From Cylindrodendrum hubeiense (Eukaryota > Ascomycota > Sordariomycetes > Hypocreales > Nectriaceae): a DNA stretch of 64,000 nt. How positions within the stretch are numbered: the stretch's first letter is position 1; the number at the start of each line of letters is the position of its first letter. Under the pieces are notes generated by a model. It had not been told where the DNA came from, ran no database searches, and saw nothing but the letters and a program-made list of their open reading frames with translations. Positions 21,704 to 32,846 of this stretch are shown piece by piece. The DNA lies in the NCBI GenBank assembly GCA_014621425.1, contig JAANBB010000133.1, forward strand, positions 1 to 64,000, given 5' to 3'. The position numbers and the translations under genes are program-made.

Positions 21704-23567
21704 GAGAGAGGACGGAGAAGGCGGAGACGGGCAAGGCGCGAGGTCCCATCGGAGAGGGATCAAGTCATCGAAGGAGGCATCGGGAGAAAACTGGACGAAT
21801 CGGTGAGGAGACGGAAAGATAGGGACGTTGGGCTTGACCGCCCAACGGTCATATCGCTGTCACGGAAACGCGTGTCAGGTTGTGGGAGATTTCTCTCTTG
21901 GCCACATGTGAAAATTGGTCGATCGTCTCCTTGATGAGCGATGGCATCTTACTCAGGGAGGCCGCATCTGCGGGCGGAACAGAGCCGAGGGAAAAAAAAC
22001 CTTGGATTGCGAGTTGCGAAGATCTCGGAGAGGACGAAGCCGGATCAGACCGCAGGATTGCCAGGGCAGGCAGCGATGATCTCGCCCATCACTTCGTCAC
22101 TGCCGCCAACCCTGTTGTTTGCGTCAATCCTTTCCACATGGCCTCCATCGACAAAGCCAAATGATTGTGGTCTGAATCAGGAGACGAGGGCCATGTTGGA
22201 GGGGCGGGAGGAGGACGGGCTTCGACCGAGGAGTACCTGAGCAAGCACAGTATTACCCCTTACTTGTCCTTACGGGGTACCCCATGGGCGAGTGTGAGTG
22301 GAGGTAACTCAGTTTGAGTAGGATGGGACTGGGATGAAGGACTGGGGGTGACGGCAAAGTGCACATATTCGCTCAGATAGCCAGCTAGGTAGGTATAGAC
22401 TGTGGTCAAACGCACATAAGATAATTAAGGCCAAGGTGGTCTAGAACACAAGAATCCTTCGTCAAGATCCGCCTGAAGCGCGATGGAAGCCCACACAAAG
22501 CAGCAAACTCGATGGATGCCTAGGTTGACGGTCTCGACTCGAAGAAAAGTCGACGTGCCGAACGGCATGGCGTCGCGCGGCAGCAAACCCGCACCCGCAC
22601 CGTAATGGTGGTTAATGCCGCCCCTCCCCCCTCGCGCGGTCCATCTCGATTCTCGACAACCATCTGGGCTAGGGTCAAGGATGCGTCTGACATTGGGTCT
22701 CCCAGCCATGCGAGCGCAGGACGCCCATTGAAACAAGACACAGCCCGGGGGCTACCAGAAACGTCGCCACGGAGCCAATGGGGCGAGTCATTGCGCGCCG
22801 TAGGAAGGCGACCACGGGCAGAGACCGAGCGGTACGGTATGCAGTGGGTAGTGCGATACATGTCAAAGAGGGCGGAGCTGGGGTGACCTGGGGGTTAGCT
22901 TGTTGGTTTGAGCTGAGATAGGAGCCGGCGATGGGTAAGAAAGCTACTTGTCGGTTTGCTTGCCTACGTCCGCGGTCCCTGCTTGCCTGCCTGCGTTATT
23001 GGGAGTAGCCTCCTTCTTACAGATGTCACGTCAAATCCCTTCCAATTCAGGCGTGCTGTGCAGAAACGATGGGGGGCCCAAGAACGGGCAATCTTTGAAT
23101 CTGTCCAACGTCATCTTTTGATCTGCTCTCCTTGTAAGCTTAAGGAGCTCCCACTGGAGCATCGGCGGACAGATAGCTACCCTTCTCACGTAAAGATGCT
23201 GTGCGCCCACCAGGCGTCCATCTCGCACCAGCAGCGCGGTACCTGACTTTGGCGTGTTTGGCGTGTTTGGCCACATTGGCCACTGACGGCCAGTAGTGCA
23301 CACGGCCAAACAGCCAAAAGCCAGTCGCTGATAGCGCCGACACCGCCAGACCCCGAATGTTCCCGGACGCACAAGGCCCAAGACCCCGTGGGTGGGGCCG
23401 GTCGGCGCGGTTGATAGGTGTAGGGCTTTCGGACCGGCGGGCGGGGCAGCTTTGGCGGGGCTCTGGCGGTGGAGAAGGACCCTGACGTCACGGTGGAGCG
23501 TCTGTCTTGTCTGACGCAGTGACGCTGGTGGGCTGCGGGCTTCTGCGGCCTCTGCGTCGTGCAGATA

Positions 23568-23600
23568 ATGGCGGCCAGATGGCGGCCAGATGGTGGCCAG
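23568..23600. repeat. 11-bp tandem repeat, three copies
   Basis: The unit ATGGCGGCCAG is present three times in a row, the third with one change (ATGGTGGCCAG), followed by a partial fourth copy. Confidence 0.85.
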
Positions 23601-25070
23601 ATGGCGCCCAAGATTCGCAGGTTCCAGGGCGCTGGTTGGAGACTGGGCGAGATGGGGGCTTGGCCGTTTCCACCGTCTCCAGACCGACTGGACTGGCCAC
23701 CGTATCTTGTTGGAGCATGTCGTCGGCGCTCCCTTGTCTCCCTTGTTGGTTGGACGGTGTGGTGGACCTCCCCTCCATACCGTACTGTGCGATCCTTGAC
23801 GGTGCGTTGGTTTGGGTTGTGTCCCCCCCTCGTAATCACCGTCCGTCCCTTGTAGGCTGTCCCCTGCAACAGACCTGAGGTTGCCCGTCAGGGCGTCAAG
23901 ACGGGCGAGTATGCCTCCGGCTGACGGCGTGATTGGCCTCAACCAGCGCGCTGAGCCTCAGGGTCCACACCAGTGATGCAGCATGCCGCTACAGCTGCTC
24001 CGGACTCCCTGGTGCTACACACCGACGCACCGGCAGTACATATGTGCGTACGTGCAAGCAGCTTCCCAGATGCAGCGTCCTGGGCTGCCGCGGCGGCCAA
24101 GGAACCATGGTCGTGCTGCAAACGAACCGTGGCAGGCCATGACATCGTCCAGGGGACCGTGGGCCTCTCCGTCTCCCCAGGCCGGCGACGCGCTGACTGG
24201 ATGACGACGGTTCCCTGCTGGGTTCCTTGTGCTCCGGCAAGGATAATTGACGTACGTACCCACTTGGGACGGGCGTTGTCCGTCAGTTACAAAAAGACAT
24301 AGCCTTTGATGGATCCGTCATGTACATTAATTAGTACGGAGTGCCGAGCTCGTACGTCACAGAGGTACATTGAGCTGTACGCCCAACTGTAGCGTGTACT
24401 ATGTATGTGAGCGACCAGGGGCCGGCGCCATGCCATGGCCATGGGCTGCTGGTGCGGCGACGGCGTTTGTCGAAATAATGGACCGCCCTTGCCGCCGTGT
24501 TTGACGGAGGCCGACCAGCCCCCGTGGTACCGGATACCTTGCTCTGGCAGCAGCCGGCGGCAGTAGACGGGTATCCGGTACGGAGCTCGACTGCCTGGCC
24601 AGGTACCGGCCTGTCCACAGCCAAGCGCACAAAAAACACTTGGGCGTCATCCCCATCGGCCGCGATCCGTCCAACCACCAACCATCCAACTATCCATCCC
24701 TTACCTCATACCTCGAGAGTTTTGCAACACACCCGAGTAAGAAAACATCCATTGTGGAACCCAGTCGCCGCCTGGTGGATAAGGGGAAATCCTCACCCTC
24801 GCCACGGTTCCAGGCTATGACTCGGATTGGAGACCCGCTCTCATCGCCGCAGCAGGAAGGCATCCGAGGGCAAAGGTACCTGGCCTGCTAACCTGTCTGC
24901 TCCCACGATTGTGGACTTGCGGATTATGGATTGTGGATTGTGACAAGAGGCAGAGATGACGGCGCGAGAACCCACAATTATGCTCAGTATCTGGGCCTCC
25001 GCCTCCTCTCCTCCTGTTTGATGTACCCTCAGGAGTCGGAGCAATCGACAATCGAGAGAGACGCCAAATC

Positions 25071-25077
25071 TATAAAG
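25071..25077 (+). promoter_or_regulatory. Possible TATA box of the HAD gene
   Basis: TATAAAG lies about 245 bp before the HAD start codon and is followed by a roughly 200-bp C/T-rich leader with repeated CCATCTC words. This is a typical fungal core promoter layout, but no transcription start is known. Confidence 0.35.
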
Positions 25078-25316
25078 CCCCAGATATCTCCCACCGTTCT
25101 TGACGGTAGTATCTTCTTCCCACTCCATCTCCACCTCTCCATCTCTCCATCTTCCATCTTACCGTCATATAAACCAATTCACTCGAGACAACTCTTCAGT
25201 TGTTCTTACTCTCTCGACATCGTTATCGCTTGTCTCCTCAAACCCGCGTGCCCCTTCTCGAGCGCGCAGTTGGAGCCGGTCTCCTCATCTTCCTATCACC
25301 AAAACAACCGCCCAGG

Positions 25317-26730
25317 ATGGCTTCTCAACAACAGTCCGGCTTCTTCGAGCAAGAAGTCGACATGGACTCCTCTGTCCCCAGCTCCCCCGAGCTCGCCTCC
25401 AGCTGCTCCAGCGCCAGCATCTCCAGCCTCCAGTCGCTGGCCTCTCCCATTTCTCCTCCCACCGACCAGCTCGTGGCCGACCAGTTCGTCTTTGCCTTTG
25501 ACATTGACGGCGTGCTCGTCCGCGGCGGCCGGGCCATTCCCGAAGCCATCGAGGCCATGAAGGTCCTCAACGGCGAGAACGAATATGGCATCAAGGTGTA
25601 AGTTGAATCCCGTCGTCTCACGATCCCCAGGCGTTCCTCCGCTGGTCCACCAAACCCCGGATTTTTGATGGGGCGGTCCACAAATCCAACCATCGTGACT
25701 TTTCCGTGCATGGATGACAGAGCACTAACGCAACACTTACAGACCTCACATCTTCCTGACCAACGGTGGTGGCAAGACCGAGGAGGAGCGCTGCGGCGAC
25801 CTCTCCAAGCAGCTCCTCTGCGATATCAAGCCCGGCCAATTCATCTGCGGCCACACGCCCATGCGTGAAATGTCCGAAAAGTACGGCACCGTCCTGGTTG
25901 TCGGTGGTGAGGGCGAGACCTGCCGCCTAGTCGCCGAGGGCTACGGATTCAAGGACGTCGTCACCCCTGGAGACATCATCAAGCACGATGCCGCCACTAC
26001 CCCCTTCCGCAAGCTCACTGCCGAGGAGCACGCCAACTCTCGTGAGCGCGACTTCTCCGACGTCACCATTGACGCCGTCTTTGTCTTCGCCGACTCGCGG
26101 GACTGGGCCGGTGACATTCAGATCATGCTCGACCTGGCCATGTCTAAGGGCGGTCGCTTGGGCACGCGAAGCGAGACCTTCGACGATGGTCCCCCTTTCT
26201 ACTTCTCCCACAATGACGTCGTCTGGTCTGCTGCTCATGAGCACGTCCGCCTCGGCATGGGTGCCCTCCGCCGTATGTTCGAGATCACATTCAAGGACCT
26301 CACCAACGGAACCGGCGTTCTGAACACCCACGCCTTTGGCAAGCCCCAAGTCTCAACCTTTGAGTTCGCCTCGCGCCTCATGGGCCAGTGGCGCAACACC
26401 GAGCACGGCCTCATCGCTCCTCCTGAGACGGTCTACTTTGTTGGTGACACTCCTGAGAGCGATATCCGCGGCACCAACGCCGTCAACAAGAAGGCCGACA
26501 ACGACTGGTACAGCATCCTCGTTGAGACGGGCGTCTACCAGCCAGGCACTGAGCCTGCTTACAAGCCACGCACCACAGTCGTCAACGTCCTCGATGCTGT
26601 CAACCACGGCATCGAGCGCGAGATGGCCAAGAAGGCTGCCGCTGCCAACACCCTCAAGATTGATGTCTTGGCCGAGTCTGTCTGCAACAACGGCCCCTCC
26701 ATCGTGGACATGGATGGAATCACCATCTAA
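25317..26730 (+). CDS. HAD-superfamily hydrolase, CECR5/YKR070W type
   Basis: Exons 25317-25597 and 25743-26730 give 422 aa. After a Ser-rich N-terminus of about 55 residues come the HAD motifs: motif I FAFDIDGVLVRGGR with the nucleophile Asp near residue 61, motif II IFLTNGGG, and motif IV YFVGDTPESDIRGTN near residue 380. The IIA-type cap lies between. This is the TIGR01456-like family that includes yeast YKR070W and human HDHD5/CECR5; these are often mitochondrial and have an unknown phosphate-ester substrate. The N-terminus is Ser/Pro-rich and acidic here, not an obvious presequence. The start is the first ATG after the C/T-rich leader, in CCAGGATGG context. No functional link with the rhamnose genes is evident. 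Confidence 0.88.
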
Positions 26731-27908
26731 ACATTCGATGGTAGTCTGCGTTTAGCGTCTCCTCTTCTTGTCTGCCATATTTGGGAACACTTTTTTCTTT
26801 TCTTGGCAAGCATTGCTCGGTTTCAGTGCGCTTTGTTGCGATTTTCTTTTTTGTACAAGGACGTGAAACGAACTTTCTCTCTGCATCCACGACTCTTTGC
26901 AGATGACGAACAACATACAGCAGCAACCATGGAGTTGCTTAGAGCATAGACCACGATAGAGTCCTATGTTTCTAGATGAAGAGCTCTTCTCATTGCCTCG
27001 ATGCGGCACACCACCCTTATACCCCTGATGAGCATCACATCACCCCAATTTAGAATAAACCATAAAAAAAAACAAGAGCACTTTCTATATCAAAACCTTG
27101 CATTTCTCCTCCTGTGATACCCCTTGACAAGAAAAGTCCCGCCGAAAGGAATCATGATGCTGTATCTGACTCTTCCATTTCGGCGACGTAAAACTGCTAA
27201 CTGGTTCACCTCGATGTAATCGATATCGTGACCGTGGTGACATGTGAGCGGGCAGGACATAACGGAAACATGGTGATTCTTCCTAGACCCCAAGACAAGA
27301 CCGTTCTAGAGTGACTTGTCGAGTGACACCACAATTCTGACCCCTCATCCCTTGACTGTCATCTCCGTCTGCCTTTCTCCACAGGACAGCGGTAAGCCTA
27401 ATCCATCCATCCGGGCGAGATTTGCGCGAATGTGCCTCATCCAGCCGGCGTATGCATCTCTAGTTCTTGTCACACACCCTCTTCGTATTCGACACCTAGC
27501 TAGGGCAAACTGTGCGTCTCGTCTCCAACGACCCCTCCTTACCCCCCAGTTTCTCCATGTCAAGCCCATGCGGGTTGGTAGCCACATGGTGACTGACCGT
27601 TTGAAGATTGGGGCAAAGCCTTTTGCCGTTGACTAGGATGCCGAGGCCAATGTGAGACCAGGGATGTCCAAGTATATCCTGTGCGTTACGCAAGATACAA
27701 GCATACCTTCTCACATCCCCTTCTATGTGGTGCATGCCCTTGTCAGTTGTCCCCCTAAACGGCCCGGTTGGAGTTTTCCATGGATTATATCCACTCGAGT
27801 GAATTAGACGCAGTCCGGAAGCACGAACTTCTACGTCACCCACGCGGAACATTGCCTGGGAACTAATTGTGAGACCTGGGGAAGTAGCCTAGCTCAGCTT
27901 GTAAAAGT
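26731..27908. other. Convergent intergenic region
   Basis: The HAD gene (plus) and the degenerate P-loop gene (minus) end here. There is an A-rich tract near 27062-27073. No gene is recognised. Confidence 0.55.
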
Positions 27909-28616
27909 TCACACCTGGCTGTTGCTTTGATCCTCCCGATCCTCCTGATCCTCGTCGGCTTCGTCCCGGTTGTCCACCCCCTTGAAGGAGAAGCCTCCCC
28001 ATTCCGACGTAGCCGCCCATCCCGCGGCATCCACCGCATCCTGGCGCCGCCCACGCTGCTCCATAGCCTCTTCTGCACTGATGCCGAGTGCGAAGGCGCG
28101 AATGTGTTCCCGATCCACCCGTAACCAGCCCTTCCAGCCTGCCGCGATGTCACCGGCGCCAAGGCCGCCCACAACGATGGTACCCCACCACTGACGGGCA
28201 GCGCTCGCGTGGGCCCCGTCCCCGTAGAGCATGAAGCCTTCGGCCTCGGTCACCACCGCGCGGAGACGTTCCGGGCTGCTGCGAGCGGGCCGTTGAACAT
28301 AGACGTGACGTAGATGGGACTCGCCGCAAGTGAGACGGGTCGAATCGAAACGCCCATCCAGGTCGATGATGAGCAAGGCATGCAAGTGCGGAGGAGAGAC
28401 GAGGCCTGAGACGATTTTGTAGAGCAGGGGTAGATGGCGCCCAGATAAACTCACACCTGCGGCCTTTGTGACATGGAAACGTCGAGCTGCCAGTTGGTCT
28501 AACGGCTGCATGTGCGTGGACTTGGTTGCCCGGATCTGACCTTGGGTTGATGCTCTATTGCCGGGAGAGGCTGGCTCCAGAGCGAGAGTCAAGGCTGAAC
28601 GCACGCCATGGAGCAT
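27909..28616 (-). CDS. Conserved protein with degenerate P-loop (RecA/Rad51-paralog-like)
   Basis: This intronless gene encodes 235 aa, starting at MLHGVRSALTLALEPASPGN. A beta-strand/loop GVSLSGRHLPLLYKIVSGLV sits where a Walker A loop would be but lacks GK[ST]. About 15 residues later ALLIIDLDGRFD looks like a Walker B strand. Then come HLRHVYVQRPARSSPERL and REHIRAFALGISAEEA. This order (P-loop, DxDGRF, RHVYVQRP) resembles fungal Rad51-paralog/XRCC2-like proteins that I recall, suggesting a recombination-repair role, probably without ATP hydrolysis. The C-terminal tail is acidic (DEADEDQEDREDQ). A GTG lies four codons upstream in frame; ATG at 28616 is preferred. An upstream exon cannot be excluded because a CTACAG directly precedes the start. 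The function is inferred, not established. Confidence 0.6.
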   Translation of the reverse strand: MLHGVRSALTLALEPASPGNRASTQGQIRATKSTHMQPLDQLAARRFHVTKAAGVSLSGRHLPLLYKIVSGLVSPPHLHALLIIDLDGRFDSTRLTCGESHLRHVYVQRPARSSPERLRAVVTEAEGFMLYGDGAHASAARQWWGTIVVGGLGAGDIAAGWKGWLRVDREHIRAFALGISAEEAMEQRGRRQDAVDAAGWAATSEWGGFSFKGVDNRDEADEDQEDREDQSNSQV

Positions 28617-29145
28617 CTGTAGTAGCACTTTAGCATCCGTCCGCCATAAGCGACCGTCAAAGCGATGGCAGTAGAAGTAGCAATATAAACAGAAACTCTA
28701 GGCCCGGGCACGGGAGATCCATCCACCGGCGGCGCCTGGGAGGAATTCCCACGCTGGGTGCACTGATAGCTAACCTTGCTCTTACACAGTAGGCTTGAGG
28801 GTGACCTCGGCATAGTGAGAGAGATAGACATAACGAAGTCACTCGACTTGGCCCAACCAAATATTCTACACCCACTTGAGCAGAAAATGAGCCGGTTTCC
28901 TATTCCGTAGAATTTCCGCGTGAAGCGGATGTTTGATGGGGATTGGGTTTCAGTTGACGTTGACAATGGTTGTGTCGTGGTGTTGCAGCGTCGAGAAAGC
29001 GGAAAAAGCTCAGGCCCGCCAAAGCAGCTCCCAGGAACTCACCTCTTCCAGACTCGCCTCCTCAACCTCGCCCAACAGCCGCGCGCCCGTCGCTGCCTCC
29101 ATCGTCGCCATTCACCCAAGAACCCGATAAAGCGACCGCGCCGCA
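28617..29145. other. Divergent promoter region, P-loop gene / SOM1
   Basis: This 529-bp spacer separates the two start codons. It contains no obvious TATA box or repeat, and open frames in it are short and featureless. Confidence 0.5.
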
Positions 29146-29611
29146 ATGGGATATCCGTGCCAGGTCTTCCACGCCTCCGAGCTGCCTGACCGCGTGCAGG
29201 CCGACCTCAAGGGCCACAAGCGCAAGCTCGACGGTGGCCAGCGCAACGTCGACCTGAACAGCTGCGAGCTGCTCGAGATGTTGCAGTACAAGTGCGAAAT
29301 CAAGGAGCCCGTCAAGTGGGATAGCGCTGTGCAATGCTATGCCGTTGACCGGCTGTTCCGAAAGTGAGTTTTCTTCGGTTGCGCTGTCTTTGCGCGTGTT
29401 GTCTGGGTTCTAGTTCGCTGATGCGCGATGAAGGTGCAAAGATAGAAAGGGCACTTTTATGGTTGAGACTACAGCGTGGGAGGGGAAGGATTGTTCGGGC
29501 GCCGCTCAACAAGGCGGCGGCAGCAAAACCACCAGCGGCAGCACTGAACAGAAGCCTCCTCAACACTACCACTGGTCGTCAAGCTGGAGCTCGCCCGACA
29601 CAGCCCGGTGA
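29146..29611 (+). CDS. SOM1: Mitochondrial export protein Som1
   Basis: Exons 29146-29363 and 29434-29611 give 131 aa. Som1 is a subunit of the inner-membrane peptidase (IMP) complex, which cleaves sorting signals of intermembrane-space proteins. The family core is clear: FHASELPDRVQADLKGHKRK, then CELLEMLQYKCEI with its two cysteines, then VQCYAVDRLFRK, then across the intron CKDRKGTFMVETTAWEG. The AA|G codon at the junction keeps the frame. The C-terminal tail after AWEG is about 40 residues, Gln/Ser/Thr/Gly-rich and longer than in some homologs. It is divergent from the P-loop gene and close to two more mitochondrial genes. Confidence 0.85.
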
Positions 29612-30363
29612 GCGCTTCAAAGGTGCCCCATTTTCACAAAGCGGCGTAATCTTGAAGCCGTCCCGCCAGACTGGGCAATCAACAGCCTGGCCGACTCGGC
29701 TGCTGCCTATCGATGAAATACGGAACTAAAACTCCATGCTCAGTCTCATTCTGTGGAAGCAATGGAATAGAACAAACACAGCATTTTCACGGCGTTGGGA
29801 TATTGGTGTTGGCGTACTCTTTGAGATCATGTCATTTCCGGCGGATCCTGACTCATCAGTGAGAATCGAATGACCTGAGCTGGTATCGGCAAGAACCGCG
29901 TTCTATGACCGGGAGTTTATGGCGCCTTTCTGCCCAGTGCAGATAGGATTGTGCCATTATTCAGGTTGGATATCCGTGATGAGAATGATTAGAGACAATC
30001 GGAGGTCCTCTTTAACCAGGTGGTGGTCACGTCATGGATGGAGGGTTCCGGATCGTGCAGCGAGCAACTTACAACAATACACTACACAAGGACACTACGG
30101 GGAGACATTGAGCACCCGCATACAAATAAAATCACTTCTCGCAGATACATGGCAAAGCAGTTACTGATCAAAGCACATTTCGACTTGGTTGCCCTTGCCT
30201 ATTGTACAGATTGTCTGGCACCGTCTCAGATGAAGCCTTGGTATTCTTGTTCTTCTATCCAGCGACAAGACAAACGAAACATTGAGACGCTTCTCCTCTG
30301 ACGGTCTAGGTCCTGCTCACACCCATTGCCTGCTTGCAATTGCGAATGCCATTGGGTCGTCCC
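29612..30363. other. Convergent intergenic region
   Basis: It carries the 3' ends of SOM1 and the cytochrome oxidase subunit gene. Nothing else is seen. Confidence 0.55.
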
Positions 30364-30856
30364 TTACTCGGCCTTGGCGGCAGCGCGCTCAGCCTCCAAC
30401 TTGACGTAGTAGTTGTCGCGAGCGTTGGTTCGGGGCATGTGGAAGCCGTACCTGCATGCCGGTCAGTCCTCTCGTACTTTGCTTAGCTGCAATTTCTCGT
30501 CAAGTATCCACGTACCAGAACACGTTGGCCATGGCGAAGCCGGATCCTGTGATGCTAGTCAGCCCATTGCTCACACCAACCAACCACAACACCCGAGTTG
30601 TCAGCGTCCCCAAAGCATCCTCCTCCAAGTATATTGTAATACGACAAGCCGGGACGTGTTCAATTCGGTCGATTGAAGGGATTCGACGACATACCAAGAG
30701 CAATGCCGAGATCCAGGATCAGGTTTCGTCGGAGGATCTACCACAAAGTCAGTCCACAAAAAGCTCTCCCAAGGTTCCTCTGGCCCGGTCGGGGCGGCGC
30801 GCGACCGAGCCATTGAGTCGTAGGGGACGTACACCGGTAACGGGTCGGACGGCCAT
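30364..30856 (-). CDS. COX9: Cytochrome c oxidase subunit 7A (yeast Cox9 type)
   Basis: This tiny 61-residue protein is spread over four exons: 30856-30833, 30737-30695, 30546-30516 and 30451-30364. Spliced, it reads MAVRPVTGILRRNLILDLGI, then ALGSGFAMANVFWYGFHMPR, then TNARDNYYVKLEAERAAAKA and E. A single transmembrane helix (ILDLGIALGSGFAMANVFW) with a charged C-terminal helix is the hallmark of the fungal Cox9/VIIa subunit of complex IV in the inner mitochondrial membrane. All introns have GT-AG ends and the summed exons are 186 nt, exactly 62 codons. No presequence is expected. It is divergent from the mitochondrial ribosomal protein gene at a spacing of 299 bp. Confidence 0.92.
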
Positions 30857-30995
30857 TTTGATTATTTTCCTTTGCGATGCGGTTCGGGTTAAGGAGAAGG
30901 AAGCTGTGAGGCTGGTTCGAGGGATTCGATGTGGTCGTGAGGTTGCGAGTTCATCCCGAGGATGGTCTGATGTTAATCGCGCTAAGGATGTAGGT

Positions 30996-31001
30996 CACGT
31001 G
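30996..31001. promoter_or_regulatory. CACGTG E-box in bidirectional mitochondrial promoter
   Basis: A palindromic CACGTG (in GGTCACGTGTAG) lies near the middle of the 299-bp region between COX9 and the uL22m gene, 140 bp from one start and 155 bp from the other. It is a canonical bHLH/Cbf1-type site. Function is inferred. Confidence 0.45.
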
Positions 31002-31155
31002 TAGTCCGGGAACTCACGCCTCCGGCTCAACCCCGGGCACTGCGGAAAAGAATATCGACCGGCGAGGCGTCTACTTGTGCTTGCTCGACAACTGTGAGAG
31101 CGCGAGCGACAATTCGAGACTTGGGGTTTTGCACGCCACAACAATACCTGCTGTC

Positions 31156-32317
31156 ATGAGTCTCCGCATAGCCGCCCGGCGGCTAGCGCTGTCAGGTATG
31201 TTGCTCTTCGCTGCTTCAGCAGAGCTCAATTGGCCCGCATCATCGACCTGAAGCTGACAATCTTTCCAACCAAGCAGCAAGGGCCCCGAATAATCTTCCC
31301 AGCTCTCAAACACCCGTCTGGTCTGCCGGCCTCGGACCCTCGGTACAACGACGACACAAGTGGTCTACCAATCTCTTCAAGGGATGGGGCAAGCCTCGCA
31401 CCAAGGACAACTTGGCGGCCACGGCTGATCCCGTGACCGGCCAGCTGGACGACCCCAAGAACCGCGAGCAGTTCCTCGAACGCAGCATGTACAGCGGTGT
31501 CGAGGACAACATTTTCCAGGACGAGATTGAGGCACCTCAGAAGGACGCTTCGACCGAGGCGACCCCCGGCGCGGGCGAGATGGAGCAGAAGACGAAAGAA
31601 AACATGGCCATGGTTGTAGACCCCGACCCACGGAGTCGCATCCGCTGGCAACGCAAGAAGGTCATCCAGATGGTCCGCCGCAACGGCCGTCTAACCAAGG
31701 AGGAGCGAATCGTCATGTCGGAGCGTGAGCTGCTGCACAAGAGCGAGTTCATGCCCACCAGTGTCAAGAAGCTCGTCATGCTGGCCCGCCAGATCGCTGG
31801 CAAGCCTGTCGATGAGGCCATTACGCAAATGTCATGGTCCAAGAAGAAGTTTGCTGCCGAGGTGAAATATTATCTCGAAGAGGCCCGCGACCTGGCAATT
31901 GCCCAGCGCGGTATGGGCCTCGGCGAGGCCAACGGCGAGACCTTTGCCAAGCCTCGCAAGATCCAGACCAAGGAGGGCAAGTGGATTGAGATCACCGACC
32001 CGACACGCATGTATATTGCTCAGTCGTGGGTGGGCCGGGGCACCTGGCGAGGAAAGAAAATCGACTACAAGGGCCGCGGCAGGATGGGTATTATCCGACA
32101 TCCCAGCACGAGTACGTACTATCTTTTTTGTCTCCAGAACACTTCATTGGACAGCTGCTAATTGTTGACTTACGCAGGCTTGACCATCCTGCTCAAGGAG
32201 GAAAAGTCGAGAATTCGGGAGTACGAGGACAGTGAGACCCTGAAGGCCAAGAAGGGCCCCTGGGTGCATTTGCCCAACCGACCTGTCTACGGACAACGGC
32301 CGTACTACTCGTGGTAG
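31156..32317 (+). CDS. MRPL22: Mitochondrial ribosomal protein uL22m
   Basis: Exons 31156-31195, 31278-32111 and 32178-32317 give 337 aa. The N-terminus MSLRIAARRLALSARAPNNL is Arg/Ala-rich, without acids, as expected of a mitochondrial presequence. The L22 domain runs from about residue 165 (HKSEFMPTSVKKLVMLARQI) through AITQMSWSKKKFAAEVKYYL to SWVGRGTWRGKKIDYKGRGR, the conserved loop that lines the ribosomal exit tunnel. The C-terminus is YGQRPYYSW. The central insert of Glu-rich sequence is common in fungal uL22m. The second exon has a tandem acceptor (AAGCAG at 31272-31277), so an extra Ala may be included in the presequence. Confidence 0.9.
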
Positions 32318-32846
32318 AGTTTGCAGTCGCATTACTTGTGTTGGCAGGACAAAAGCATCGGAGAGCGTAGACATTGGCGGGGGTCTGCATGTAATCTCTC
32401 TTAGACACCTGTAAGATATGTACAAGGAATTGCTGTACAATTGAGCAAAAGAAAAAAGGCCTAGCGTCATTGAATCTGCCTTTCAATTCGAGATTGCCAT
32501 ATTCCTTCCTCTCCGCATAATGAATGACACCTGCATCAGTCTTCTCCGAAAGAACGCCTGTTGGCTCGCTCAAGATGCAAGATTACTTGAGGAATATTAC
32601 GAAAAGGAAAAGAAATACAAATTTGGCAACACAAGCCAACACAAGTTGAGAGGTAGATCAAATAGCAATCCTAATTCCCTTAGCCTAGTCATTAAACTTC
32701 TGGCTCTTAAAAACCATGGCCAGCCCGGTTGCATAAGATGGGGAACGTATAACATCAAAATGCCTTGGGACAAGAATCGGTCAACATGTGTTTTTTTCTT
32801 CGCTTCCAAAACTCCGAGTTTCAAATTTGGTCCGTCACTGTAGTTA
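32318..32846. other. Convergent 3' intergenic region
   Basis: It is AT-richer than its surroundings, contains the 3' ends of the uL22m gene and the CFEM gene, and shows no gene of its own. Confidence 0.55.

Larger units (their letters stand above)
21704..25316. other. 3.6-kb region without a recognisable gene
   Basis: This is GC-rich DNA with long overlapping open frames on both strands (the largest, 303 codons, at 23031-23942 minus), none with recognisable domains, start context or introns. It contains an 11-bp tandem repeat at 23568-23600. The end, from about 25080, is a C/T-rich leader of the HAD gene. Confidence 0.5.

Noticed and set aside
23031..23942. 303-codon open frame on the minus strand
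   Set aside because: Other frames over the same DNA are also open, the composition is Pro/Arg/Thr/Gly noise, and no domain or intron is apparent.
27878..27950. tRNA-like words (CCTAGCTCAGCTTG)
   Set aside because: No acceptor stem, anticodon arm or T-arm could be drawn around it.
28490..28530. B-box-like GGTCTAACGGC
   Set aside because: It lies inside the coding region of the degenerate P-loop gene and lacks a matching tRNA fold.
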